A stretch of 64,000 bases of DNA. Source: Scylla paramamosain. Its lineage: Eukaryota > Arthropoda > Malacostraca > Decapoda > Portunidae. The notes below the pieces were generated by a model. The model had not been told where the DNA came from. It made no database searches and saw nothing but the letters and a program-made list of their open reading frames with translations. A program made the translations under genes and the position numbers. Below, piece by piece: positions 1 through 11,718 of this stretch (positions are counted from its first letter, which is position 1; each line of letters begins with the position of its first letter). The stretch covers positions 9,148,501 to 9,212,500 of the forward strand of contig NC_087178.1 in NCBI RefSeq assembly GCF_035594125.1. The letters are read 5' to 3'.

Positions 1-370
1 TCTGAAAGTGTCAAACTAACGTGTAATAAGATCAAGCTCCCTATCAATGTGCCAAACTTGAAAGTGCCACTGACTAATTCAGCCATAGCCAAAGCCATGA
101 ATTTAGGAGGGAAGTTAGTCGATGCCCGGCTTTCCCATACTAATGGACAGCTTTCCAAGGCTTTGGTCCCCATTGCCCCTTGCATTACATAAGCAATATT
201 GAGGATAAGAAAGGTAAGACCTTAAATTGCTATCTCAATGGTCTAAATAACAGCCTCAGACTCCTTTTTTCTGCCGTGAATTACATTAATCATCTGAGAA
301 AAGAGGTTGCGTGGATCTACGTACACGATCTCTGCAAATTCCTACCTCACATTCCAAAGGTACAATAAGG
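1..370 (+). pseudogene. DIRS-type element, ORF1 (gag-like) 3' part, frameshifted
   Basis: The first frame is open from base 1 to about 190 and includes residues NLGGKLVDARLSHTNGQL. Another frame then carries on to 370 with LRLLFSAVNYINHLRKEVA, so one frameshift near 180-190 splits the protein. Both pieces resemble the C-terminal part of the ORF1 product of animal DIRS retrotransposons, a structural protein encoded before the tyrosine recombinase. The assignment leans on the recombinase fragment that follows immediately in the same orientation. The 5' part lies outside the window. It is not functional as it stands. Confidence 0.5.
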
Positions 371-372
371 GT

Positions 373-930
373 CACATATCAAAGAGTGGTTGTTATTTAG
401 TGTCTATAGGGAAATTAATCCATTTCAGCCACCTTTAAATGATCTCTTAGATTATCTCTTATCATAATTTAAAAATGAGAAAGGGCGGAGCTACAGTTTG
501 ATGAATGCAATATGGTCGGCTATCTCAGCAGTAGCTAGTATTAATGACCAGGACGCAGGAAAGCATTCCTTAATTGCCAGGTTTATGAAGGCAGTCTTCC
601 ATGAAAAACCGTTTTTCCCCCACTACCATACCACCTGGGATCCACAAGTGATCTTGCATTACATAATGAGCCTAGGGCCGATCAGAAACTTACCGGTCAT
701 TCAGTTATCAAGAAAATTAACGATTCTAATGCTAATGATCTTCGGTCAACGTGGACGAGCCTTAAATTTATTGGACATCAGAAACATGACTATATCAGAT
801 TCAAGAGTTTCTTTCAGTATAAGAGATCCATTAGAAACCTCCAGGCCAGGTGACCACATGTCGCAATTGGTATTCGAAGACTATATCCCAGACAGATGGC
901 GGTGTTGTTACCTCGATTGTACACTACATA
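373..930 (+). pseudogene. DIRS tyrosine recombinase, N-terminal and box A part
   Basis: Tyrosine recombinases integrate DIRS elements as circles instead of using a DDE integrase. The frame runs from about 373, has one in-frame stop near 464, and continues as an open frame at 498-947. Recognisable DIRS blocks are RFMKAVFHEKP, TWDPQVIL, KLTILMLMIFGQRGRALNLL (the R of GQR is the expected box A arginine) and RDPLETSRPGDHMSQLVFE. Near 890 the frame slips by a base. At about 930 the sequence switches abruptly to the 3' end of CR1-A. The C-terminal half of the same gene resumes at about 5190, so CR1-A interrupts this gene. Confidence 0.75.
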
Positions 931-950
931 AGAACATAAGAACATAAGAA
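931..950 (-). repeat. CR1-A 3' terminal 8-bp repeats
   Basis: On the minus strand the element ends in two copies of TTATGTTC after a TTATTTC block. The same terminus is at about 10672 (CR1-B) and, in plus orientation with one base change, near 22530-22550 (CR1-C). In CR1 elements these repeats serve as the start of target-primed reverse transcription. Confidence 0.8.
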
Positions 951-1118
951 ATAAGGGAAGCTGCAAGAAGCGACCAGGCTTACACGTGGCAGTCCCTGTA
1001 TGAAACACACCTACTTATTTCCATCTGTTATTCCCATCCATAAACTTGTCTAATCTTCTCTTAAAGCTCTCTAGTGTCCTAGCACTAACTACATGATTAC
1101 TGAGTCCATTCCACTCAT

Positions 1119-2012
1119 CTACCACTCTATTAATTTTGAGAACCAATTTTTTCCTATCTCCTTCCTAAACCTAAATTTTTCAAGCTTGAACCCGTTATTT
1201 CTTGTTCTACCCTCGTTGCTGATCCTAAGAATTTTGCTTACATCTCCCCTGTTATAACCCTTATACCACTTAAAGACTTCTATCAGGTCCCCTCTTAATC
1301 TACGTCTCTCTAAAGAATGTAAATATAACAGCTTCAACCTCGCCTCGTAAGAAATACTCCTCATCCCCTGTATCCTTTTAGTCATTCTCCTCTGTACTGA
1401 TTCTAATAGACCTATATCTTTCCTGTAATGTGGAGACCAGAACTGCACAGCGTAGTCTAGATGAGGTTTGACCAGCGCCAAGTATAACTTTAATATTACT
1501 TCCGGCCTTCTACTTTTAACACTCCTAAAAATGAATCCTAGTACCCTATTTGCCTTGTTTCTGGCTTCTATGCATTGTTTCCCTAGACGGAGTTCAGAGC
1601 TAACTATAACTCCTAAATCTTTCTCGTACCCTGTACCTAACAGAGTTTGGTTGTTTAATGTGTACCTATTGTGTGGGTTTCCTCTACCTACGCTAAGCAC
1701 TTTGCATTTATTGATATTAAATTGCATTTGCCATCTATCCGTCCATTCATTCATTCTATCTAAGTCTGCCTGCAAGACGATGGCATCCGATTCTGACCTA
1801 ATTAATCTACCTATCTTTGTGTCATCCGCAAATTTACTAACATCACTACTAATTCCACTATCCAAGTCATTGATATATATTAGAAATAACAATGGCCCTA
1901 ATACTAATCCCTGTGGCACCCCACTAATTACATGACCCCACTCGGATTTCGAGCCGTTTATTAGCACTCTCTGTCGCCTGTTACCAAGCCATGACCCTAT
2001 CCAACCTAACAC
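1119..2012 (-). pseudogene. CR1-A ORF2, reverse transcriptase C-terminal half
   Basis: The 297-residue open segment starts inside the RT domain and reaches almost to the element end. Visible RT blocks are GVPQGLVLGPLLFLIYINDL, the catalytic FADD box in KFADDTKIGR, EKDLGVIVSSELR and the CR1 thumb/C-terminal region with LVKPHLDYAVQFWSPHYRKD. The canonical Q-G-S is Q-G-L here. The upstream half of the same protein is in another frame (2216-3208), separated by a frameshift near 2040 and the 79-bp duplication at 2159-2316. The final residues also deviate from CR1-B, which keeps a longer C-terminus ending in a KRRLDKF motif. Confidence 0.85.
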
Positions 2013-2158
2013 CTTCCCATCTATCCCGTGTGCCCTAACCTTTTTTCAGGAGCCTTTGATGGGGTACCTTGTCAAATGCTTTACTAAAGTCCAGATATAA
2101 GATATCATAACTATCACCATTATCTACTGCCTCGTACACCTTATTGTAAAAACTTAAC

Positions 2159-2316
2159 AAGTTTGTCAGGCAAGACTTCCCCTTCGTGAAGCCATGCTGT
2201 GACTGATTTATTAAGTTATGTTTGTCTTAATGTTCCCAAGTTTGTCAGGCAAGACTTCCCCTTCGTGAAGCCATGCTGTGACTGATTTATCAAGTTATGT
2301 TTGTCTAAATGTTCCC
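2159..2316 (-). repeat. 79-bp tandem duplication inside CR1-A RT
   Basis: Two adjacent copies of a 79-bp block begin at 2159 and 2238 with AAGTTTGTCAGG and differ at only a few bases. CR1-B has a single copy at the same place (about 11889). As 79 is not a multiple of three, the duplication itself breaks ORF2. Confidence 0.9.
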
Positions 2317-3208
2317 TAATGTTCCTCGCTATTATTGACTCTAACATTTTACCTACAACTGAAGTTAAGCTGACAGGTCTATAATTAGACGCTAAAGTTT
2401 TATCTCCTTTCTTAAAGATGGGTACTACATTAGCCTGCCTCCACATTACTGGTACCTCACCCGACTCCAGTGATTTGCTAAAGACAGAAACTAACGGCTC
2501 ACTAATAATCTCTTTACATTCCTTAAGTACTCTGGGATATATTTCATCAGGTCCTGGTGACTTGAACTTTTTTAGCCTATCTATCTCCTGTTCCACTATC
2601 TCCCTAGTTATGGAAATATCTGTCAGCTTCTCATTCTCATCTGCTCTATACACCTGTTCACTATCTGGCATATCCTGCATGTTTTCCTGGGTGAAGACAG
2701 TTAAAAAATACTCATTCAGAAGTTTACTAATTTCCTCCCCAGAACTAACCAGCTCCCCATCTGCTGCCTTTAATGGACCTACAGTATCCTTATTCTTCAT
2801 CCTGTATACCTGATAAAATCCCTTGGGGTCCGTCTTCGCCTGGCTGGCTACCTTTAATTCATAATTGTCCTTAGCTTTCCTCATTAACTTCCTGACTGTT
2901 CTAACTAATTCATTATATTGTGTCCTTAAAACTTCTTCACCTGCCCTTAATCTCTTATATATACTTCTCTTACCCCCTATATAATGGTTTAACCTAGCAG
3001 TCATCCATTTAGGGTCATTTTTTTGTGATCTTATTGTTCTATACGGGATATTTGCTAACTGACCTGTATGAACTTTATCTACGAAATATTTATACAGTTG
3101 ATCTACATTTACTTCACCTAATCTTCTCATCTCGTCCCCTACCATCCTCTCCCTTCCCTCATCTACTCGCCTCGACCTCACCTCTCTCATTTCAGCATGA
3201 CCTGACAT
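2216..3208 (-). pseudogene. CR1-A ORF2, linker and RT N-terminal part
   Basis: The open segment encodes the region between the endonuclease and RT fingers/palm. It includes KSPGPDEIYPRVLKE, VVPIFKKGDKTLASNYRPVS (typical RT block 1/2) and HGFTKGKSCLTNL. It stops in the duplicated block. The true frame continues upstream into the endonuclease, which is in a different frame at 3187-4200 because of a small indel near 3200. It parallels the longer open segment 11657-12997 of CR1-B. Confidence 0.85.
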
Positions 3209-4200
3209 TCCAACATAAACCTATCTCCCCCCTTCCTCTTTCCTCCTCCCTTCCGGAGCCTCACCTCACCTCTCTCATCCTGCCTTATCTCTCTGAACTC
3301 CGTCCCTGTCCTGACCTCACCCTGCATCCTTTGCCAGTCCACTCCTTGGAGGTACCTTTTTAATTCTTCAAAATCTGCTCTCCTAAATTCAGGTATTTTG
3401 CTAGTGTTTTTGTTTCTAACAGTTTCTTCCCATTCTAAATTGTACCTAATTTCCCTATGGTCACTGTTACCTAGCTGTCCTCCAACCTCTACCTGCGTGA
3501 CTGCTTCCTCCCTGTTAGTAAGAATTAAATCTAGAATATTATTCCCCCTTGTGGGTTGTACGACTACCTGTTTTAAAAAATTATCCTGAATTACCTTAAG
3601 AAATTCCTCTGTTTCCTTGTTACCCACAATCAGACTCCAGTCGATATTCCTAAAATTAAAATCTCCTACCACACATACCTGACTGTACCTGCCTGCTCTA
3701 TTTAATCCCTGCCACAGTGAGGTGTTAATTTCCTCTGTACTGGTCGGTGGTCTGTAAACTACCCCTAGTACTACTGACTGCGATCCTTCCTTAATATCTA
3801 CCCATATCGACTCTGCTTTGTTATCTATTTTAATTCTATTGTTCATACAACACTGTAATGTGTCCCTAACGTATAACGCGACGCCTCCTCCTCTCCTGTT
3901 TTCCCTATCTTTATAGAACATTGTATACCCATCTATCTTAACCTCTGGATGAAATACTTTTCCTGACATATCTAACCAAGTTTCAGTTAAAGCAATGATA
4001 TCAAATTTCTCTACGCACGCTATTCCTCTAAGCAAGTCTGTTTTATTCAGCATAATTCTACACTTTGTGTAGTAAACACTTAAGCTACTTCTCACCATCC
4101 CTGAGCTAGCTACCTTTCTAGATTTAACTAATTTGCCCCTCGCCTTCTCCTCACTACCCCTTCTTCCCTCCCGACTAACGAAAAAAGTGCTGGAGTGCAA
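3187..4200 (-). pseudogene. CR1-A ORF2, apurinic-like endonuclease (EEP) domain
   Basis: This is the N-terminal nuclease of ORF2, which nicks target DNA to prime reverse transcription. Active-site blocks are recognisable: LTETWLD (catalytic Glu), VYRPPTS, VVGDFNFRNIDW (GDFN) and SDHREI (terminal SDH). The frame overlaps the end of ORF1, whose stop lies at about 4175. Its true start is unclear because no ATG precedes the overlap, so start by frameshift or reinitiation near the ORF1 stop is possible. It ends in a frameshift near 3200. Confidence 0.85.
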
Positions 4201-5087
4201 TTACCTCCCGCTCGAGTGTTTCCGCCAAAACACGAACACCCTGGCGTGACAAATGCACTCCATCCCTGGCGTACAAGGTGTCCCTACCATAGAAAAGGTC
4301 CCAGTTGTCGATGAACGTCCATCCATTACTCCTACAATGATTCGCGAGCCTGCGATTCACTGTAATAGCCCCGGACAGCCACTCAGCACCAACTCCCCTC
4401 CTCGGCAAGACACCACATACCACAGGGATCCCTCCCTTGTCCCTAATCCTGTCCAAAGCTTGCCGAAACCTCCTGATAAGCTCCGCACTCCTGACCTTAC
4501 CAAGGTCATTCCCTCCAGCACTGAGAAAAACAATGGGCTTGGTCCCATCTTTTTCCAAGCACGTGTCTAGCCTATCAGCTACCTTCCCTATCCCGGCCCC
4601 CGGCAAACACCCTCGACCTACGCTTCCTATCCCTAGCACAGAACGCACTATCTAAGTGCCTAACCTGACTATCACCAAACACAAGCACTCTATCTTGGGG
4701 TAGGGTAACTGCATCTACCCCCTCCTTCTTGTCTCCTCCCGCCCTGTCCACCTTCTTTTTCCCTTCCTCCAGCACATTGAAGGGATTCTTCGTCTCTACG
4801 CAAGGTGCCCTGAGGACCTTCACCCTCTTGGCTCCCCTGCACACAACCGACCACTGCTCCTCCGTCGCCTTACTAGGTAAGGTGACGGTGGGGCACGACC
4901 CTCCCACAGGTGCTGAGATGCTCTCACAGAACTCAGCCTGCAGGTCTGAGATCCTCTCACGAAACTCAGCCTGCATCTCGGAGATCCTTCGATGGAACTC
5001 AGCCTCCACCTCTGAGACCTTCGCAACGAAGGCCTCGAGAACAGGAGAACTAACACAACCAGTCGACTCACCAACACAAGGCGCCAT
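4175..5087 (-). pseudogene. CR1-A ORF1, coiled-coil plus SGNH esterase
   Basis: ORF1 starts at an ATG at 5087 (MAPCVGESTG). Residues about 25-58 hold three roughly 11-residue repeats with an AEF-RIS pattern, likely a short coiled coil for multimerisation. The esterase blocks follow: GDSQ (nucleophile Ser), AGGNDLG (GxND) and DGVHLS (Asp/His). A frameshift near 4600 separates GDSQ from the rest, which continues in a second frame at 4175-4648 and ends in LQHFFR. Esterase domains in CR1 ORF1 are established knowledge; their substrate during transposition is not clear. CR1-C keeps the same blocks. Confidence 0.85.
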
Positions 5088-5189
5088 GTCTACACTAGCC
5101 AGCTATATTAGCGTCAGGTCAATGCTCACTAAACACGTCCGTTCACTAGGAACTCTGACCTGAGATAGGAACCCTGACCTGAGACTGCC

Positions 5190-5490
5190 TAAACCGGACA
5201 AAAGATATAAGGGGTAGAGTCACTAGATTCTTCCTAACCACAAAACCTACGATTAAAATGGCTTCACGAGATACATTACGTCGCTGGACAAAAGACATAA
5301 TGAAAGCTTCTGGCATTGACCTTAATACTTTTCCGCCTGAAACTCCCTCTCTCCACGATTATATCCACTATCGGAAGGTCCGGGGAGTCAACCTTTACGA
5401 AACACTACAAGAGACCTATATGTAAACACCGCCATTATGCAAGAGCAATTCTGTCAGAAGTTATGTATATGTTCTACCATTATACATCAG
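5190..5490 (+). pseudogene. DIRS tyrosine recombinase, C-terminal part
   Basis: Immediately after the CR1-A 5' end the recombinase reading resumes: RTKDIRGRVTRFFLTTKP and RDTLRRWTKDIMKASGIDL match the DIRS region before the HxxR box. The frame then shifts between about 5340 and 5370. The other frame gives GESTFTKHYKRPI, the block expected to carry the catalytic Tyr, and runs to a stop at about 5487. The HxxR box expected between these blocks cannot be found, so a small deletion has removed it. Confidence 0.75.
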
Positions 5491-5811
5491 TCTAATGATT
5501 CAAGTTATGTATATGTTTTAACATTAAACATTATACACGTTTTTTGTAGGAATATGTGCTACGAGTGTGACGAGTTTTGTTAAAATGTTAACATATTCAT
5601 TTCTTTCCTTTGACATGGGTTGTTCGCGTTACTGTAAGTAAATGTGCTATTATTGTTGTTGGTGCTGAGTTTTATTCAAATCTTCTGGAAATAAAATGTT
5701 TTGTTTCCAAAAGCACACTATTTATCTAAGCTTCTGAAGGCATGGTAGGTTTGAGGGATCACTCTAAAGCTCTCGTTGGCTACCGGCGATATCAGTTAAA
5801 TGATCTTGAAG

Positions 5812-6284
5812 TGAAATTTAAGATTAAACGAATACTTGCCAAGTGTGCAGTTTGATCGTAATTTCACAAACATTAAACTGCTTCACTGAGGTAGTAAACG
5901 CTCTCTTTACCCAACTCTTTTACCCAACACATAAGTTCAGTTTGGAACTAAGCATGTTGTATATATAATGGTTGCCTTCTCAAACCTACTCTCTGAAGGA
6001 CTAAAGTGGAACTGACAACGCAGTCATCTCGTTTATAATAATAAAAAAAAAAAAAAAAAATCCCACTGCGATGCCAGTCCCATAAAAGGGTCCAAAGCGG
6101 CAGTCAAAAAATGGAAGGATAAGTGTCTTGAAACCTCCCTCTTGAAGGAATTCAAGTCATAGGAAGGTGGAAACACAGAAACAGGCAGGGAGTTCCAGTG
6201 TACTACCCCATTAAAGCAGTTAAATGTTCGTGAAATTACGATCGAACTTCACACTTGGCAAGTACTCGTTTAATCTTAAATTTT
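5812..6284. repeat. Inverted repeat downstream of the DIRS recombinase
   Basis: The left arm (about 5812-5903) and right arm (about 6201-6284) are reverse complements with few mismatches, including a shared TTTAAGATTAAACG block and CTTGCCAAGTGTG. The ~300 bp between holds unassigned sequence and a Jockey-like 3' fragment at 6037-6200. DIRS elements end in inverted repeats and an internal complementary region, so this may be the DIRS 3' structure. That link is inference from position. Confidence 0.7.
6037..6200 (-). mobile_element. Family B (Jockey-like) 3' fragment B1
   Basis: After an A-run, the minus-strand sequence matches the 3' end of the family B element (compare 51500-51650): the stretch encoding the C-terminal [17 protein letters not shown] motif and the 3' UTR with its CTTTTATGGGACTGGCAT-like text. 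The fragment is strongly 5' truncated and lacks the last part of the tail. It lies in the loop of the inverted repeat. Confidence 0.8.
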
Positions 6285-6355
6285 ATGTTACAGTTGTTAT
6301 TAGATGTGTTTGTCTACGCATGTTTCTGATTTGAGTTTGAAACACAATGGTCCTT

Positions 6356-7112
<757 letters not shown>

Positions 7113-7345
7113 CTTGTTTTTTCCTTTGAATCGCCAAGAAGGAGGATCATAGCATCCATTCTGGAAAAAAATTTATGAAAAAATTCTATACTTTCTAAGC
7201 GACGGAGAGGAAGTTGAGTAATGGCAAGGAGTCTCGTAGACGGTCCCAAGAGGTGGTTCTTCACCGATAGCTCGGCAAAGGTGCCGAGAACACTGGGATT
7301 GTTGGTCACCACCATCACCATCACGCACCACGACACCATTCTCAC
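7113..7345 (-). CDS. Ionotropic receptor-like exon (extracellular/ligand-binding N-terminal region)
   Basis: The 233-bp minus-strand interval is bounded by an acceptor-like CTTTCAG at 7346 and a donor-like AAG|GTGCGT at 7112. It reads in phase 0 and ends in phase 2. Its 77 residues include SWCVMVMVVTNNPSVLGTFA, LLGPSTRLLAITQLPL and a DAMILLLGDS block. This is the pattern I know from the N-terminal domain of divergent decapod ionotropic receptors, membrane chemosensory channels related to glutamate receptors. Two other candidate exons (25637-25758 and 26578-26653) lie upstream on the same strand in compatible phase. A middle exon of roughly 40-50 residues is not found. It could be a pseudogene. 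No ion-channel domain is in the window. Confidence 0.55.
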
Positions 7346-7358
7346 CTGAAAGGGAGTG

Positions 7359-7640
<282 letters not shown>

Positions 7641-7978
7641 ATTTAAATCATTTAAATGATCAGCATTTATTATTTTCTTAAAGATATTTTCCTTATGCCT
7701 TATAAGAGTCTTATTCTCTTTTAAAATCTGGTGGACGGCTTCGCCTCAGTAACTCTGGAATGACTGGACACGCTGTTGTTTGTTTGTTTGCTTGTTTAGA
7801 TTGCCACCTTGAAGATCAAGGTGACGCGGGCCTTATGTCGGGAGACGGCTCACAGCTGCTTTATTTGATTCATTTGATTTATTTGGTTCAGTCAGGTGCT
7901 GGAGACAGTGATCCCCTGCGCGACAGTTTCACTTACCTGCATATGCAATGTGTGAGATAGTGTGGAGTAATGTGGGTC

Positions 7979-8081
<103 letters not shown>

Positions 8082-8309
8082 TGGTGATGGGAAGATGGTC
8101 ACCAAGGGCACTTGTGCATGTATGGGTGTGTCGTGTATGATGTGTAGTGCATTGCCGGACGTTCTGTTGAGAAAAGCGGCAGTGGTCCGGCACTCTTCTA
8201 TATGGTGTATGAATGGTGTGATTGTCTGTGTGTTGCAGTGTGTGCAGATTTCGGGTAAAAGGTCTCGATTCTCTGAAAAGCATTTGAATCCGAGTCTGAG
8301 TCTGTCTAT

Positions 8310-9135
8310 TCAAGTTTTGATGAGTCTGGGTAGTGTGATGTGTCCTTGTGTAGGGTGTTTGTTGTATCGATAGTGCACCAGTTTGCACTTGGTGACCCTT
8401 TTACGGGATCCTTGCAGCTGAGTACTGTTGCGTAACAGTGTTTCTTTTCGCATGACCGCTTTGATTGCTGCCTTACTTCTCGGGATGTCCACAATAACAG
8501 CCGGAAGAAGCAATGAGTTCTTAGCAATGACATCGGCATCGTCGTTTCCTTGAACTCTCGAGTGACTTTGGATCCAGTTTGAGTATATTTGTCTGTTTTG
8601 TAGCTGTATCCGTGTGGCTGTGGCGTATATAAATGTGCATACATATATGTTGTCATGTGGTATATGTTGTTGGAGGAACTGCTGGGAGCTCAAGAAATCG
8701 ATGTGTATTGCAATGTTTCCCTACCTGTGTAGCTTCAGTATGATGGGTGAAGGCAGCTACTGGTCTTTTTGTCGTCGGATCTATAGAACCGCCAGTAAAA
8801 TAGACTTCGGGTCCATTATCTTGTGCTGCTAACAGGGCCTGATGTGCCTCGTCTACCAGCTGCTTTGTGCTGAGCAATGTTTTCTTGTATGTGAATTTCG
8901 TTATTGTGATTTTCCATGGCTCGTCAAGCCATGGTGGTGGTGAAAAGTAGTCCTTGTGTGGACTATCTGCGTAGCGTCGGAGGAAAGCGTCCTGGCCGAT
9001 GAGAAAGCGAATGGTGCACGCAGCTTTCCTGGCTCCATTTTTTGTCTCGGAATAACTCGGGATCTTGTTCAAGGCTTTGTTGTAGTTTTTGGAGTATTGC
9101 AGTTCTATGAAGCCGGTGGTGTGCTTGTGAAGAAC
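8310..9135 (-). pseudogene. D1 RNase H domain remnant
   Basis: The frame 8653-9135 contains GPEVYFTGGSIDPTTKRPVA, which fits the first RNase H strand where YTDGS is usual; the catalytic Asp is replaced (F-T-G-G-S). Further on, in another frame (8310-8693), WIQSHSRVQGNDDADVIAKN matches the C-terminal RNase H block (WIPSHVG-type, with N-D-D-A-D). A frameshift near 8680 joins the two. The domain would remove RNA from the RNA/DNA hybrid; with the Asp change and frameshift it is inactive. Confidence 0.75.
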
Positions 9136-9136
9136 G

Positions 9137-9309
<173 letters not shown>

Positions 9310-9314
9310 AGAGT

Positions 9315-10500
9315 TTAGTCTGTTTTGTACTGTGAGTAGTCTGCGTTCTGCTTGCAGAGTGGAAATTCTAATCCATTTTGGCGCTCCGAGGATGATCTTT
9401 TGCCCTTTGTTTTGCAGTCTCTGCAGTATGTCTATTAAATTTGTTTTGGCTGTGACCAGGACAGGAGCTGCATAGTCGATTAACGATCTTATTGCTTGAA
9501 GGTAGTATAAAGTGAGTACCTTTGAATTTACGCCTCCTTCCAGGCTTGATAAAGACCTCATCGTCATGAGACGGTGTTCTACACGTTCCTTGAGGGAGGC
9601 TGTGTCGACATTGAATTTAAAAAAATATCTATCCAGATGCTCAGGTATTGGTAGCTCTGGATCCATTGGAGTGGGTGTTCGTGGAGATGTAGTGGTGTTT
9701 CTGAGAAACTGTTCCCAAAAAGATGGATCCTCTTTTATTTAGGTTAACTTTAAGTCCTAAGGACTGGAAATTTTTCCAAAATTGTGTTTGATGTTGGTTG
9801 GGCGTTTCTGAGGTGTCCTTGTCCAAGTTTAGCTATTGCAATGTCATTAGCATAACAATGGACCTGGGACCCAGATGGTCACAAGGTTCTCTACGAGAGT
9901 GCTGAAAAGAAATATGCTTAGGATGCTATCCTGTGGTGTACCACTGTGAAATAATTTCGACTGGGAATAGCGTTCCTGAAACCTTACCTTTGGAGATTTG
10001 TTTGAGAGGAAGTTTTTCGTCCATCTTTGTAGGTTCCCCTTAACATCTTTTTCAACCAAGGAGTAAAGGATGGCGGTGAGGTTAGCAAGCGCGAAGACTT
10101 TTTTAAATCAAGGAATGTCACAATTGCCTTCCTGTCTGATACTGTAGAAAACATCTGAAGGAAGCAGTCCCTGTTTTTTTTTGCCGTGAGTGTATGCGTA
10201 AACGTTGGCGTGAAAGGCTCCCGTTATCCTTCTGAGTCTTATGTCGACCATCCTCTCCGCTGCCTTCTCGAGGCAGCTAATGAGAGAGATTGGTCTGGTT
10301 TCCCAAGGCTCCTTGGGCTTGGGGATGGAGTATATGGTAGTCTCTTTCCATCTTGATGGGAGCACGTCCATGGTGTATGATTGGTTTATTAGGTGTTGTA
10401 GATTGTTGTAAGAGACAGTGTCACCATTCCTTATCATTGAGTATGAGATTTTGTCCGTCCCTGTAGCCGTGTCTTTTTCTCTGTTTAAACGCTTTGTTGA
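9315..10500 (-). pseudogene. D1 reverse transcriptase remnant
   Basis: The pieces in order on the minus strand are SYTMDVLPSRWKETTIYSIP with ISLISCLEKAAERMVDIRLR (10108-10437), GNLQRWTKNFLSNKSPKVRF with HSGTPQDSILSIFLFSTL (9847-10059), CYANDIAIAKLG near 9830-9865 where YADD is expected, and a C-terminal block with LYYLQAIRSLIDYAAPVL (9315-9666). Several frameshifts separate them. The YADD to YAND change would by itself abolish catalysis. Confidence 0.8.
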
Positions 10501-10752
10501 GTTCTGCTTTGGTGATGGGGATATCTGTCTGCGTGTTGCAGGATCTACTGATATTTCCTGCTGTTTGGGTTGAAGCTCATTCTTGTGTGCGTTGGGAGTT
10601 GCTCTGAACTTGCTCTTTGGTGATAAGTACGTATGAGACTGTTGGCCTCTTCTTTAGAATGTGGGATAAGAACATAAGAACATAAGAAATAAGGGAAGCT
10701 GCAAGAAGCGACCAGGCTTACACGTGGCAGTCCCTGTATGAAACACACCTAC

Positions 10753-11718
10753 CTATTTCCATCTGCTATCCCCATCTATAAACTTGTCTAATCTTCTCTT
10801 AAAGCTCTCTAGTGTCCTAGCACTAACTACATGATTACTGAGTCCGTTCCACTCATCTACCACTCTATTTGAGAACCAATTTTTTCCTATCTCCTTCCTA
10901 AACCTAAATTTTTCAAGCTTGAACCCGTTATTTCTTGTTCTACCCTGGTTGCTGATCCTAAGAATTTTGCTTACATCTCCCTTGTTATAACCCTTATACC
11001 ACTTAAAGACTTCTATCAGGTCCCCTCTTAACCTACGTCTCTCTAGAGAATGTAAATTTAACCGCTTCAACCTCGCTTCGTAAGGAATACTCCTCATCCC
11101 CTGTATCCTTTTAGTCATTCTCCTCTGTACTGATTCTAATAGACCTATATCTTTCCTGTAATGTGGGGACCAGAACTGCACAGCGTAGTCTAGATGAGGT
11201 CTGACCAGCGCCAAGTATAACTTTAATATTACTTCCGGCCTTCTACTTTTAACACTCCTAAAAATGAATCCTAGTACCCTATTTGCCTTGTTTCTGGCTT
11301 CTATGCATTGTTTCCCTAGACGGAGTTCAGAGCTAACTATAACTCCTAAATCTTTCTCGTACCCTGTACCTACCAGAGTTTGGGTGTTTAATGTGTACCT
11401 ATTGTGTGGGTTTCCTCTACCTACGCTAAGCACTTTGCATTTATTGATATTAAATTGCATTTGCCATCTATCCGTCCATTCATTCATTCTATCTAAGTCT
11501 GTCTGCAAGGCGATGGCATCCGCTTCTGACCTAATTAATCTACCTATCTTTGTGTCATCCGCAAATTTACTAACATCGCTACTAATTCCACTATCCAAGT
11601 CATTGATATATATTAGAAATAATAATGGCCCTAATACTGATCCCTGTGGCACCCCACTAATGACATGACCCCACTCGGATTTCGAGCCGTTTATTAGCAC
11701 TCTCTCGCCTGTTACCAA
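10753..11718 (-). pseudogene. CR1-B ORF2, RT palm to C-terminus
   Basis: The open segment contains [30 protein letters not shown] with intact FADD, the thumb and the complete CR1 C-terminus ending in SFKRRLDKFIDGDSRWK. It is out of frame with 11657-12997 only because CTCTCTCGCC here lacks two bases (GT) present in CR1-A near 1972. Apart from that site the RT reads through, so this copy is recent compared with the other elements. Confidence 0.88.

Larger units (their letters stand above)
931..5190 (-). mobile_element. CR1-A: near full-length CR1 non-LTR retrotransposon
   Basis: Read on the minus strand, this 4.26-kb element contains a 5' leader, ORF1 with an SGNH esterase domain, ORF2 with endonuclease and reverse transcriptase, a short 3' region, and a 3' end made of 8-bp repeats (TTATGTTC). 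An esterase in ORF1 and short terminal microsatellite repeats instead of poly(A) are established CR1 features. The ORFs are broken by a 79-bp duplication and several frameshifts, so it is dead. It inserted into a DIRS recombinase gene. Two relatives, CR1-B (minus) and CR1-C (plus), lie in this window. No target-site duplication is obvious, as is usual for CR1. Confidence 0.9.
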
